64,000 nt of DNA from Alphaproteobacteria bacterium (GCA_021324545.1 JAJPIX010000044.1:62001-126000); one strand, 5' to 3'. Positions 37,363 through 46,577 are shown, numbered from the stretch's first letter. Program-made: numbers and translations. The notes: a model not told the origin generated them from the letters alone.

Positions 37363-39900
37363 TTGAACAGGCAGAACGTGGCAAGCCCGGCCCACATGGT
37401 CGGACTGACGGCTTCCGAGGCGCAAGCGCGGCTGCGGAAATTCGGTCCCAATTCCCTGCCAAGTCCCGAACGACGCGACCTGGCGGCCATCGCCTGGGGC
37501 GTCGTGAGCCAACCGATGTTCGGGCTTCTGCTCGCGGGCGGGGCGGTCTACTTCCTCATCGGCGAAATTCTCGATGCCGCCGTGCTTCTGGCCTTTGCGA
37601 CGCTCTCGGTTTCCATCGGCATCATTCAGGAAACGCGCAGCGAGCGGGTGCTCCAAACCCTGCGCAATCTTGCAAGCCCGCGCGCGCTTGTCATCCGCGA
37701 CGGCAGACAGATGCGTATTCCCGGCACCGACGTTGTTCCGGACGATATCCTGCTTCTGTCGGAGGGCGATCGCGTTCCCGCGGACGCCGCCGTGCTGGAA
37801 TGCAGCGAGCTGCTTGCCGATGAATCCCTGCTCACCGGCGAATCCGTGGTGGTGCGCAAGCGCGCACGGCCGGACGCGCAGCATGAGCAGGCTGCGCCCG
37901 CCCCGGGGGGCGACGACCTCCCCTATGTTTTTGCCGGAACGCTCATTGCGCATGGCAATGCGCTTGTGCGCGTTACGGCCACGGGACTCTCGTCGGAAAT
38001 GGGAAAGATCGGCCGGTCCCTGCAAGCCATCGATTTCGAACAGCCGCGGCTGCAGTCACAGCTTTCATGGCTCGTCCGCGATTTCGCGCTCCTGGGCATC
38101 GGCGTGGCGGGCCTGGTTGTTCTTCTGTTCGGCTTGCTGCGCGGCTCTTGGCTGAATGCCGCACTGGGCGGCATCGCCATCGGCATGTCGGTGATGCCGG
38201 AGGAAATACCCCTGGTGCTGGCGGTGTTCATGGCAATGGGCGCATGGCGCATCTCACGCGTGCGCGTGCTGACGCGCCGGGCGCCCGCGATCGAGACGCT
38301 GGGTTCGGCCACCGTGCTGTGCGCCGACAAAACCGGCACACTGACGGAAAACCACATGCGCGTGGAGTTCATTGCGGCGGGCCGCGCAATCTGGCGACGC
38401 GCGGTTTCGCGTGCGCCTGCTGATGCCGAACGGCGCCTGATTCAGGCCGCACTTGGCGCAAGTGCGCCATTGCCGACCGATCCGATTGACCGGGCAATAC
38501 ACGATATCGCCAATTGTTTCGCACCGCAGAGTTTCGGCATTTTGCTTCGTACCTATGGCATTGGGCCCGATCTCTTCGCGACGACCAATCTGTGGGACAC
38601 CGGCACGTCGCATACGGCCTTCGCCAAGGGCGCGCCCGAAGCAATTGCGGAATTGTGCCGCCTGTCGGAGCGGGACCGCGCCGAACTGTTGCAGCAGGTG
38701 GACGAACTGGCGGCTGAGGGCCTGAGGTTGCTGGCCGTGGCGGAATGCCCGCTTCATCCCGGCCCTCCTCCCGGGTCGCAGCGCGAGATCCCCTTCCGCT
38801 ATGTCGGCCTGATCGGCTTTGCCGATCCCCTTCGTGCCAACGTTCCCGCCGCGGTGGCCGAATGCCGCGATGCGGGAATTCGCGTGATCATGATCACCGG
38901 CGATTATCCGGCAACGGCGCGCGCAATCGCCAGTCAGGCGGGAATCGACAACGCGCAAGTGATGACCGGTCCGCAACTCGACGAGCTTTCGGATGCGGAA
39001 TTCGCTTCCCGCATTGGTGATGTGTCAGTTTTCGCGCGCATCAGGCCGCAACAGAAACTGCGCATCGTGGAGGCCCTGAAAAGCCGGGGCGAGGTGGTCG
39101 CCATGACGGGCGATGGCGTAAACGACGCGCCCGCGATGAAAGCCGCCAACATCGGTGTGGCCATGGGCCAACGTGGCACCGACGTAGCGCGCGAGGCCGC
39201 GAGCATCGTGCTGATGGATGACGATTTCGCATCCATTGTCGCCACGGTGCGGCTTGGCCGGCGCATCTATGACAATCTGCAAAAGGCCATTGAATATATC
39301 GTGGCCGTGCACATTCCGATCGCGGGCCTTGCGCTGGTTCCGTTTCTCTTCGGCCTGCCTTTGATCCTGATGCCGTTGCAGATCGCACTTCTGGAAATGG
39401 TGATTGATCCGGCCTGTTCCGTTGTTTTCGAATCCGAACGCGAGGAAACCAGCGTCATGCGGCGCCCGCCACGCCGACCCACGGCACCGGTTCTTACACG
39501 CACGGCGACCATATGGGCCGTTACTCAGGGAACGATGGCACTTGCCATCGCCGCGCTGGCGCTGGTGATCGGCGCGCGCGCAGCCATGCCCGAACCCAGT
39601 CTTCGCGCATTCGTATTTGTGACGCTCGTTCTGATGAACGTGGGGCTGATTCTGGTGAACCGCTCGTTCAGCGCCTCGCTGAGCGACGCGCTCCTGCGGC
39701 CCAATCGCGCCTTGTGGGTGCTGCTCTCGGTCGTATTCGCGACGCTTGCCGTCACGCTCTGGTGGCCGCCGGCGCAAAGACTCTTCCATTTTGGCGCGCT
39801 GCGCCCCGAAGAGCTCGGGATTTGCCTTGCGGTGGCAGCGGCATTCGTTCTGGTTCTGGAGTTGCTCAAAACACGGATGCGAAGCAGGGCCGCTGCCTGA
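37363..39900 (+). CDS. cation-translocating P-type ATPase
   Basis: LCADKTGTLTENHMRVEF, MTGDGVNDAPAMKAANIGVAMG, PEEIPLVL. Confidence 0.94.
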   Translation: MNRQNVASPAHMVGLTASEAQARLRKFGPNSLPSPERRDLAAIAWGVVSQPMFGLLLAGGAVYFLIGEILDAAVLLAFATLSVSIGIIQETRSERVLQTLRNLASPRALVIRDGRQMRIPGTDVVPDDILLLSEGDRVPADAAVLECSELLADESLLTGESVVVRKRARPDAQHEQAAPAPGGDDLPYVFAGTLIAHGNALVRVTATGLSSEMGKIGRSLQAIDFEQPRLQSQLSWLVRDFALLGIGVAGLVVLLFGLLRGSWLNAALGGIAIGMSVMPEEIPLVLAVFMAMGAWRISRVRVLTRRAPAIETLGSATVLCADKTGTLTENHMRVEFIAAGRAIWRRAVSRAPADAERRLIQAALGASAPLPTDPIDRAIHDIANCFAPQSFGILLRTYGIGPDLFATTNLWDTGTSHTAFAKGAPEAIAELCRLSERDRAELLQQVDELAAEGLRLLAVAECPLHPGPPPGSQREIPFRYVGLIGFADPLRANVPAAVAECRDAGIRVIMITGDYPATARAIASQAGIDNAQVMTGPQLDELSDAEFASRIGDVSVFARIRPQQKLRIVEALKSRGEVVAMTGDGVNDAPAMKAANIGVAMGQRGTDVAREAASIVLMDDDFASIVATVRLGRRIYDNLQKAIEYIVAVHIPIAGLALVPFLFGLPLILMPLQIALLEMVIDPACSVVFESEREETSVMRRPPRRPTAPVLTRTATIWAVTQGTMALAIAALALVIGARAAMPEPSLRAFVFVTLVLMNVGLILVNRSFSASLSDALLRPNRALWVLLSVVFATLAVTLWWPPAQRLFHFGALRPEELGICLAVAAAFVLVLELLKTRMRSRAAA

Positions 39901-39922
39901 AACTCCGCCTGCGGGGATCCGA

Positions 39923-39997
39923 TGGTGGGCACGACAGGGATCGAACCTGTGACCCCTACCATGTCAAGGTAGTGCTCTCCCGCTGAGCTACGTGCCC
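39923..39997 (-). tRNA. tRNA-Val(GAC)
   Basis: Reverse complement GGGCACGTAGCTCAGCGGGAGAGCACTACCTTGACATGGTAGGGGTCACAGGTTCGATCCCTGTCGTGCCCACCA; cloverleaf arms and encoded CCA. Confidence 0.95.
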
Positions 39998-40071
39998 TGC
40001 CAAGGGCAGGTTCATAGCCTTGGGTGCGCGGCTTTCGCAAGCCGGACAGACGACCGGTCCCAAGTGCCGCT

Positions 40072-40695
40072 TCAATGCGCCGTTTTCAGGTCGAATTTGA
40101 CGATTGCCTGGGTCGTGCTGGCGATCGCCACGCCATTCTGCATGGCGGGCTTGTAGCGCCAATGGCTTTTCACCCAATCCACGGCCGTCTGGTCAAGATC
40201 GGGATAGCCGCTCGAGCGCGCCACCTGGGCATCACTTACGCTCCCTTGCGGCGTCACCATGATCTTCAGGAGCACCTGGCCCTGTTCGCCCAGCCTGCGT
40301 GCATTCGGCGGATAGGGCGGTGTGGTGTGGGTGCTCGTGATTCCGGCCGCGGAAGCGTTGACGGGCACCGGGTTCGTTGCCGGTTGCTGCGGCGGAGCTG
40401 AAATGGCCGCCGGCGGGGGTGGCGTCTGGACAACGATTTCCGGCGGCGGCATGACCTGCGGTTCCGTCGGCTTCACGAGAGTTGGCGGCGGCGGCACGGT
40501 TTGCGGCTTCGGCTGCTGCACATCAACGACATGAGCAATCAGCGTGGGCGGAATGTACTTCTGGACCTTCGCGGTGATCCCATTCAGCAACGCCCAGATC
40601 ACGGCGATGTGCAGTGCCCCGACAATGCCGATGCTGATGGCGCGGCGCGGCGTAACGCGACCGCTGGAAATCGCAAGATGTTCGGGCCGTTTCAT
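40072..40695 (-). CDS. energy transducer TonB
   Basis: Single N-terminal TM, Pro-rich linker, C-terminal YPPNARRLGEQGQVLLKIMVTPQGSVSDAQV. Confidence 0.9.
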   Translation of the reverse strand: MKRPEHLAISSGRVTPRRAISIGIVGALHIAVIWALLNGITAKVQKYIPPTLIAHVVDVQQPKPQTVPPPPTLVKPTEPQVMPPPEIVVQTPPPPAAISAPPQQPATNPVPVNASAAGITSTHTTPPYPPNARRLGEQGQVLLKIMVTPQGSVSDAQVARSSGYPDLDQTAVDWVKSHWRYKPAMQNGVAIASTTQAIVKFDLKTAH

Positions 40696-40809
40696 GCTGT
40701 GTCTCCAATGCTGCGGGACACTTCTTCGTTCCCATTATGGAAACGCCCGAATCTGACCAATTGCTGGCGCCAATGAGGCAATATTGCCCCGATCTCGCCG
40801 CGACAACCT

Positions 40810-41448
40810 TCAGGGGCCATCCCGGAGGTCAAACTTGACGGCTGCCTCCACAGAGCTCTCCACGGGGGCGCCGTTGCGCGTGGCGGGATGGTACCGCCAA
40901 TGACTCACAACCCAGTCACGCGCCGCCTCGTCGAGCCTCGCGCTGCCGCTGGAACGCAAGACCTGTGCGCCGGTCACGCGGCCGTTGGTCGCCACGGTCA
41001 GGCGGAGGAGCACCGTTCCTTCCTCGCCCAACCTGCGAGAGATCGGCGGATAGGGCGGGATCGTGTGGGTGCCCGCCACGGCGGACGCCGGTTGAGGCGC
41101 AGGTGCCGGCGGCGGGACCGGCCGCGCGGGATGCGGCACGGCCATCGCGTGAATGGCATTCGATTGCGCCGGCGGCATCCTGATCCGGATGACGGGCGCC
41201 GGCACCTGCGGCACCGAAGGCCGTTGCAGCTCCGGGGAAGGCGGGGGAAGCATCCGCTGCTGCGGTTGCTGCTGCGGCACAACTCGGGCGTGAATCACTT
41301 CCGGAATCCGCTCCACGATACGCGTGGCAAGCCCGGTGAACAGCGCGTAGGCCAGAATACTGTTCAGAAGGGCCGCAAGCGCCAGCCCTCCGACTCTGCG
41401 CGCGCGCCAGGGCGATGCATCTTCTATTGCGTGATAAGGCCTTTTCAT
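40810..41448 (-). CDS. energy transducer TonB
   Basis: C-terminal YPPISRRLGEEGTVLLRLTVATNGRVTGAQVLRSSG. Confidence 0.9.
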   Translation of the reverse strand: MKRPYHAIEDASPWRARRVGGLALAALLNSILAYALFTGLATRIVERIPEVIHARVVPQQQPQQRMLPPPSPELQRPSVPQVPAPVIRIRMPPAQSNAIHAMAVPHPARPVPPPAPAPQPASAVAGTHTIPPYPPISRRLGEEGTVLLRLTVATNGRVTGAQVLRSSGSARLDEAARDWVVSHWRYHPATRNGAPVESSVEAAVKFDLRDGP

Positions 41449-41544
41449 CCGCGTATCTCCGCAATCGTATTTAGTGCGCAGGCTGCGAATTTCAGCCCCG
41501 TTCCGCAAATCGTGATGGGTGAAAGGCGCCGGAAATGCGGCCGC

Positions 41545-41904
41545 TCAGGCCGCGATCATGCGCTCGACTTCCTGGACGATTTCTCGCAGGTGGAACGGCT
41601 TGGAAAGAACCTTGGCCTGCTTGGGAGCATTGGACGAGGGATGCAACGCTACGGCGGCGAAGCCCGTGATGAACATGATTTTGAGCCGCGGGTCGAGTTC
41701 GGCCGCGCGCTTGGCAAGTTCAATCCCGTCCAGACCGGGCATCACGATATCGGTCAGAAGCAGGTCGAACCGCATGCCCTTCAGACATTCGAACGCGTCC
41801 GAGCCGTCGCCGAAGTCGGAGACCTCGTGGCCGGCCTTTACCAGCGCCGCGGCCAGAAACCGCCTGAGCGACTCGTCGTCTTCCGCCAGCAGGATATGCG
41901 CCAT
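41545..41904 (-). CDS. cpdR: single-domain response regulator CpdR
   Basis: MAHILLAEDDESLRRFLAAALVKAGHEV...LLLTDIVMPGLDGIELA...MFITGFAAVAL...KVLSKPFHLREIV. Confidence 0.9.
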   Translation of the reverse strand: MAHILLAEDDESLRRFLAAALVKAGHEVSDFGDGSDAFECLKGMRFDLLLTDIVMPGLDGIELAKRAAELDPRLKIMFITGFAAVALHPSSNAPKQAKVLSKPFHLREIVQEVERMIAA

Positions 41905-42027
41905 GCCCCTCGTCCCGCGCGCTTTGCGCGACTAAAGCCTATATGAGGGAAAGCGTAAATGGCGGTTAACAGCCAAGGTAAAAGGCCGTGCTTGAACCGG
42001 CCACCCACTTGATGGTCCATTTGGGAC

Positions 42028-42942
42028 ATGGCGAGTCGGGAACAGCAGAAACCGCCGGTGGCCGACGCCGTTCTGGCCAACCTCCATACCATGCCGGTTT
42101 CGCTCATCCGTCCGGAAAAGTGGGCGGTTCCCTTCATTTTCGCTTCGCCCCATTCGGGCCGGCTCTATCCCGAAAGCTTTCTCGCCCAGAGCCAGCTCAA
42201 CGCCAAAGGCCTTCGCCGCTCCGAAGATGCCTTTGTGGACGAACTGTTTGCCTGTGCGGCGGGCCTGGGCGCGCCGGTGGTCGCTGCGCGTTTTCCCAGA
42301 GCCTATCTCGACGTCAACCGCGCCCCCGCCGAGCTCGACCCCGCGATGTTCGAGGGAATCCTGCCGCTTAAGGTGGACGCCGCCAGTCCGCGGGTACATG
42401 CGGGGCTCGGGGTAATTCCGCGCATCGTGCGCGACGGCGCCGAAATCTATCGCCGCAGGCTCTCCCCGGAGGAGGCGCGCGAACGGCTCGAACATCTTCA
42501 CCGGCCCTATCATGCCGCGCTCGGCGATCTGGTGGATGAAGCTCATGCGCGGTTCGGTTTTGCGGTCGTGGTGGATTGCCATTCCATGCCGTCGGCGGCG
42601 GCCACACCCGATGTCGTGTTCGGCGACCGCTACGGTACTTCGGCATCGCCCGTGCTGATCCGTGCGGCCGAACGCATCTTCGAACGGCATGGATTTTCCG
42701 TCGCGCGCAACCTGCCCTATGCCGGCGGCTATACGACCGATCTTTACGGCAAGCCGCGCAGCGGAACCCATGCGCTGCAGATCGAAGTCAATCGCGGGCT
42801 CTATCTGGACGAAGAAGAAGTCCGCCCGAACGGTCACTTCGAGGCGCTGAAGGGCCGGCTTGCGGCCGCGCTGGGCGAACTTGTTTCCTTTGAAACCGCG
42901 AGCTTGCGCCCGCAACGCCCCTCTAGTCTCGCGGCGGAATAG
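42028..42942 (+). CDS. N-formylglutamate amidohydrolase family protein
   Basis: FASPHSGRLYPESF, RAYLDVNRAPAELDPAMF, VVDCHSMPS, GYTTDLYGKPRSGTHALQIEVNRGLYLDE. Confidence 0.93.
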   Translation: MASREQQKPPVADAVLANLHTMPVSLIRPEKWAVPFIFASPHSGRLYPESFLAQSQLNAKGLRRSEDAFVDELFACAAGLGAPVVAARFPRAYLDVNRAPAELDPAMFEGILPLKVDAASPRVHAGLGVIPRIVRDGAEIYRRRLSPEEARERLEHLHRPYHAALGDLVDEAHARFGFAVVVDCHSMPSAAATPDVVFGDRYGTSASPVLIRAAERIFERHGFSVARNLPYAGGYTTDLYGKPRSGTHALQIEVNRGLYLDEEEVRPNGHFEALKGRLAAALGELVSFETASLRPQRPSSLAAE

Positions 42943-42943
42943 G

Positions 42944-43216
42944 TTACGGCCGGCCGATCGACGCCCATTCGGCGTCGTCCACTTCCGAAAGGACGATGCT
43001 CACGTAACAGATTCCAAAAACATAGCGGAAAAACCGGTGGTGCACCTTGCCGCGGAAGCCTTCGCGCACGCGATTGCCCGGAATGGCAACGTAGTCCCCG
43101 ACATCAGGCAGCAGGCCAAAGCCCTTGTCGTCGATCGTGATGTCTTCTTCCGTTCCGATCTCGACCAGCTCTTTGGAGCCTTTGGGGAGGTATTTGTAAT
43201 CGATCCCGTATTTCAC
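42944..43216 (-). CDS. hypothetical protein (90 aa)
   Basis: Probable GTG start 43216: MKYGIDYKYLPKGSKELVEIGTEEDITIDDKGFGLLPDVGDYVAIPGNR... Confidence 0.65.
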   Translation of the reverse strand: MKYGIDYKYLPKGSKELVEIGTEEDITIDDKGFGLLPDVGDYVAIPGNRVREGFRGKVHHRFFRYVFGICYVSIVLSEVDDAEWASIGRP

Positions 43217-43299
43217 TGTGCCGTTTCCCTTGCAGAGACCGTCATGGTTGGAACGGGGCAAGCCCGCCGTCAACCCGTCCCCCGCCTGGCCGCTCAAAG

Positions 43300-43380
43300 A
43301 AAAAGGCCGCTCCCGAAGGAGCGGCCAAGTTCAGGGAGGAAACGCCCAGGAAGGGCTCGCGGCATCGAAAATGCCCCAGT
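43300..43380 (-). ncRNA. candidate ~80-nt trans-acting sRNA, mmgR/suhB-like
   Basis: Minus-strand promoter CTTGCG-N16-CATAAT (43413-43386), three hairpins, single-stranded GTTTCCTCCCTGAAC, terminator GGCCGCTCC-TTCG-GGAGCGGCC + TTTTT. Confidence 0.6.
43306..43327 (-). terminator. intrinsic terminator
   Basis: Perfect 9-bp stem with tetraloop followed by TTTTTCTTT on the minus strand. Confidence 0.85.
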
Positions 43381-43602
43381 GCAACATTATGGCTGCGAGA
43401 ATTTTTGCGCAAGCGAAAAGATCGGTCCATGGAATGCTGAGAGGCGGTTTACCGATTTTTACCTGTAATTAGAATATGTTACTTGAAAATCAGTGCACGG
43501 TTCTCAACCAGGTCACAAAAGATTCATTGCACTGCAACGCACAAGTCGCGCGGCGCAGGCAGGCAAGACCTTGCCGCGGCATGGTGATTCGGAAAGGACC
43601 CT

Positions 43603-44490
43603 ATGGCTGGCGAGGTGTTGATGCCCATCCTTGCGTATCTTGGACGGCAGCCCGATCCGATCACGCCTGCGCGATTTGCACCCCGCAATGTCAGCCATCA
43701 TCGCACGATTTTCATCTCCGACACGCATCTGGGCACCCGTGGCTGCAAGGCCGAACTCCTTGCGGATTTTCTGGCCCACAACTCTTGCGACACGCTCTAT
43801 CTGGTGGGCGATATCGTCGATGGCTGGCGCCTGAAGCGGAAATGGTTCTGGCCTTCGAGCCATACGCAAGTCTTGCGCGAAATTCTCCGCATGGCCGATT
43901 GCGGTACGCGCGTGATCTATGTGCCCGGAAACCATGACGAAGCGTTTCGCGAATTCTGTGGGCGCACCATCGACCGGGTGGAAATCCTGCACGAGGCCAT
44001 TCACGAAACCGCGGACGGAAAGCAGCTTCTGGTGCTGCACGGCGATCGCTTCGACACCGTGATTGCCTGCGCCAAATGGCTCGCACACCTTGGCGACTGG
44101 GCCTACACTTGGGCCATCCGGCTCAACGAAGCGCTGAGCGCAGCCCGGCGCCTTCTCGACCTGCCCTATTGGTCTCTGTCGGCGTGGCTGAAGCACAAGG
44201 TCAAGAATGCGGTGGATTACATCTGCCGCTTCGAGGAAGCGGTTGCGCAGGAAGCGCGCGAACGCAGGCTGGACGGGGTTGTCTGCGGCCATATTCACCA
44301 TGCCACGATCCGGCACCTCGACGGCATTGTGTACATGAATGACGGCGACTGGGTTGAAAGCTGCACGGCGCTTGTCGAGAATGGCCGGGGCGCCATGGAG
44401 ATTCTGCACTGGACGTCGTTTGCCGCAGGACGCAAGCTTCCGGCCGTTGCCGGACGCGGCCGCGAAATTCCCGCTTCCGTTGCCGCCTGA
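43603..44490 (+). CDS. UDP-2,3-diacylglucosamine diphosphatase-like metallophosphoesterase
   Basis: IFISDTHLGTRGCKAELLADFL, YLVGDIVDGWRLKR, VPGNHDE, VCGHIHHA. Confidence 0.9.
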   Translation: MAGEVLMPILAYLGRQPDPITPARFAPRNVSHHRTIFISDTHLGTRGCKAELLADFLAHNSCDTLYLVGDIVDGWRLKRKWFWPSSHTQVLREILRMADCGTRVIYVPGNHDEAFREFCGRTIDRVEILHEAIHETADGKQLLVLHGDRFDTVIACAKWLAHLGDWAYTWAIRLNEALSAARRLLDLPYWSLSAWLKHKVKNAVDYICRFEEAVAQEARERRLDGVVCGHIHHATIRHLDGIVYMNDGDWVESCTALVENGRGAMEILHWTSFAAGRKLPAVAGRGREIPASVAA

Positions 44491-44500
44491 GGCCATTGCC

Positions 44501-45577
44501 GTGAGGCGCCTGCGCGTCGCGCTGGCGCCAACTGTGCCCAGCCCGCTCCCGGGGGTTCCGCAGCGCATTCTCATCGTCACCGATGCCTGGGCTCCGCAGG
44601 TCAACGGCGTCGTGCGCACGCTGGAAATTCTCGGCCGGGACCTGGAAAGCCTGGGCCATGAGGTGCGCTACGCCACACCGCAGGGCCATCTCACCATGCC
44701 GCTTCCAACCTATTCGGAAATCCGCCTGCCGCTGTTTCCCCGCGGCTGGCTGGTGCGTCAGATGGCGGAATTCAAACCCACCGCCATCCACATTGCAACC
44801 GAAGGCACACTGGGGCTTTCGGCCCGCGCCATTTGCCTAAAGAACAGGCTGAGCTTCACGACTTCATTCCACACGCGCTTTCCGGAATATGTGCAGGCGC
44901 GATTTCCGTTCATTCCGGAGGAAACTGTTTATCGCTTCCTGCGCTGGTTTCACGCGCCGGCCACCGCGATGATGGTAGCAACGCCTTCGCTGAAGACGGA
45001 GCTGGAAGCGCGCGGCTTCACCAATCTTCGCATATGGTCGCGCGGCGTGGATGTTGACATGTTCCGGCCCCTTCCCGCCGTGACACTTCCGTTCAAGAAG
45101 CCGATCTGGCTCTACGTCGGCCGCGTAGCGGTGGAAAAAAACATCGAGGCATTGCTTGCGCTCGATTTGCCGGGCACGAAGGTCATCATCGGCGACGGCC
45201 CGGCGAAGTCGGCGCTCGAGAAGAAGTTCCCGGATGCGAAATTCCTGGGCCCGAAGACGGGCGAAGAGCTCGTGCGCCACTATGCTGGCAGCGACGTTTT
45301 CGTGTTCCCGAGCAAGACCGATACGTTTGGCCTTGTCATGCTGGAGGCGCTTGCTTGCGGCGTGCCGGTTGCCGGCTTTCCGGTGCAGGGTCCGCGCGAC
45401 GTGGTGGGATCCGCGCCAATCGCGGTTCTCGATGACGATCTGAAAAGCGCCTGCGAGCGGGCGTTGGCAATCCCGCGTGAACAATGCCGAGCCTTTGCGC
45501 TTCAGCATTCCTGGCGCGCCTGCACCGAGCAGTTTCTCTCCAACCTGGCCGTCGAAAAATCGCCGGGTCACGGCTGA
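44501..45577 (+). CDS. GT4-family glycosyltransferase
   Basis: RILIVTDAWAPQVNGVVRTLE, SFHTRFPEYVQARFP, FPSKTDTFGLVMLEALACGVPVA; GTG start 44501. Confidence 0.9.
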   Translation: MRRLRVALAPTVPSPLPGVPQRILIVTDAWAPQVNGVVRTLEILGRDLESLGHEVRYATPQGHLTMPLPTYSEIRLPLFPRGWLVRQMAEFKPTAIHIATEGTLGLSARAICLKNRLSFTTSFHTRFPEYVQARFPFIPEETVYRFLRWFHAPATAMMVATPSLKTELEARGFTNLRIWSRGVDVDMFRPLPAVTLPFKKPIWLYVGRVAVEKNIEALLALDLPGTKVIIGDGPAKSALEKKFPDAKFLGPKTGEELVRHYAGSDVFVFPSKTDTFGLVMLEALACGVPVAGFPVQGPRDVVGSAPIAVLDDDLKSACERALAIPREQCRAFALQHSWRACTEQFLSNLAVEKSPGHG

Positions 45578-45590
45578 CCCGGCGAAACCA

Positions 45591-46577
45591 TCACATCGTC
45601 ACGATGGCCGCGCCCGTCGCGCGGTGAGCGCGCACATATTCGATGGCGTGACGCGCATCCTTCAGCGGAAATTTGGCTGCGATCCTGGGCGACAATTTTT
45701 CTTCGGCGGCCCAGGTGACGACGCTGGCAAGGGCGGAAAGCGCGCGCATCGGTGCATGTGAAAGCGCCTGCATGACGTTGGACGTCATCAGCTGCGCATC
45801 GCGCGCAAACAGAACAGCCGGGTTGATCTCGCCCGGTTGGCCACCGGCGAAGCCCGCCACGACATAGCGGCCGCCCGAGGCGATTGCGCCGAGCGCGGGC
45901 AGAAATGCATCCCCGCCCACAGGGTCGAACACGACGTTCACGCCAAGGCCGCCGGTGAGAAGCCGGACCGCTTCGCCCAGGGGTTTTGCCGCCGTATCGA
46001 TGACCTCGTCAGCGCCCTGCTGGCCTGCGCCTGCGCCGCGCTCTTCGCCGCTTGCGGCGGCAATCACACGCGCGCCCAAGAGTTTTCCTACCGCAACCGC
46101 GGCAAGGCCCAAGTGCCCGCCGGCTCCCAGAACCAGCAAGGTTTCGCCTTCGGCGAGATGGGCCCTGTCGCGCAGGGCCATCAGCGCCCCGGCATGGGCG
46201 AACGGCAGGCTTGCGGCCACGTCCGATCCAATGCGCCTGGGAAGCGGCACGCAAAGATTGGCCGGCGCCAGGGCCTGCTGGGCGAGACTTCCCGACGGAA
46301 AGAAGCCGCATAACCGGTCGCCGGTCTTCCAGTCCCTGACATTCTCTCCGGCCGCCAGAACCACGCCCGCGCCCTCCAGACCGGGGATGAAGGGCACGGC
46401 TGGGGGCGGGCGCCGGGCGCCCATAACGGCGGCCACATCGGCAAGATTGACCCCGGCTGCCTCCACCGCCACGAGCAGATCGCCCGGCCCGGGCCCCGGC
46501 GGCGCAATCTCGTCGAGCGCCAGGGCTTCCGGCCCCACCAGCCGGTGCGCGCGCAAGGCCCTGATCGTTCCGGTCAT
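45591..46577 (-). CDS. NADPH:quinone oxidoreductase (MDR family)
   Basis: LLVLGAGGHLGLAAVAVGKLLGARVIAAASGEER; start MTGTIRALRAHR. Confidence 0.9.
   Translation of the reverse strand: MTGTIRALRAHRLVGPEALALDEIAPPGPGPGDLLVAVEAAGVNLADVAAVMGARRPPPAVPFIPGLEGAGVVLAAGENVRDWKTGDRLCGFFPSGSLAQQALAPANLCVPLPRRIGSDVAASLPFAHAGALMALRDRAHLAEGETLLVLGAGGHLGLAAVAVGKLLGARVIAAASGEERGAGAGQQGADEVIDTAAKPLGEAVRLLTGGLGVNVVFDPVGGDAFLPALGAIASGGRYVVAGFAGGQPGEINPAVLFARDAQLMTSNVMQALSHAPMRALSALASVVTWAAEEKLSPRIAAKFPLKDARHAIEYVRAHRATGAAIVTM

Noticed and set aside
17340-39997. Mobile genetic island with integrase
   Set aside because: No integrase, transposase or relaxase seen and no confirmed direct repeat; only the tRNA adjacency is suggestive.
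43242-43430. 62-aa minus ORF MDRSFRLRKNSRSHNVALGHF...
   Set aside because: Spans a promoter, hairpins and an intrinsic terminator; better explained as a small RNA.
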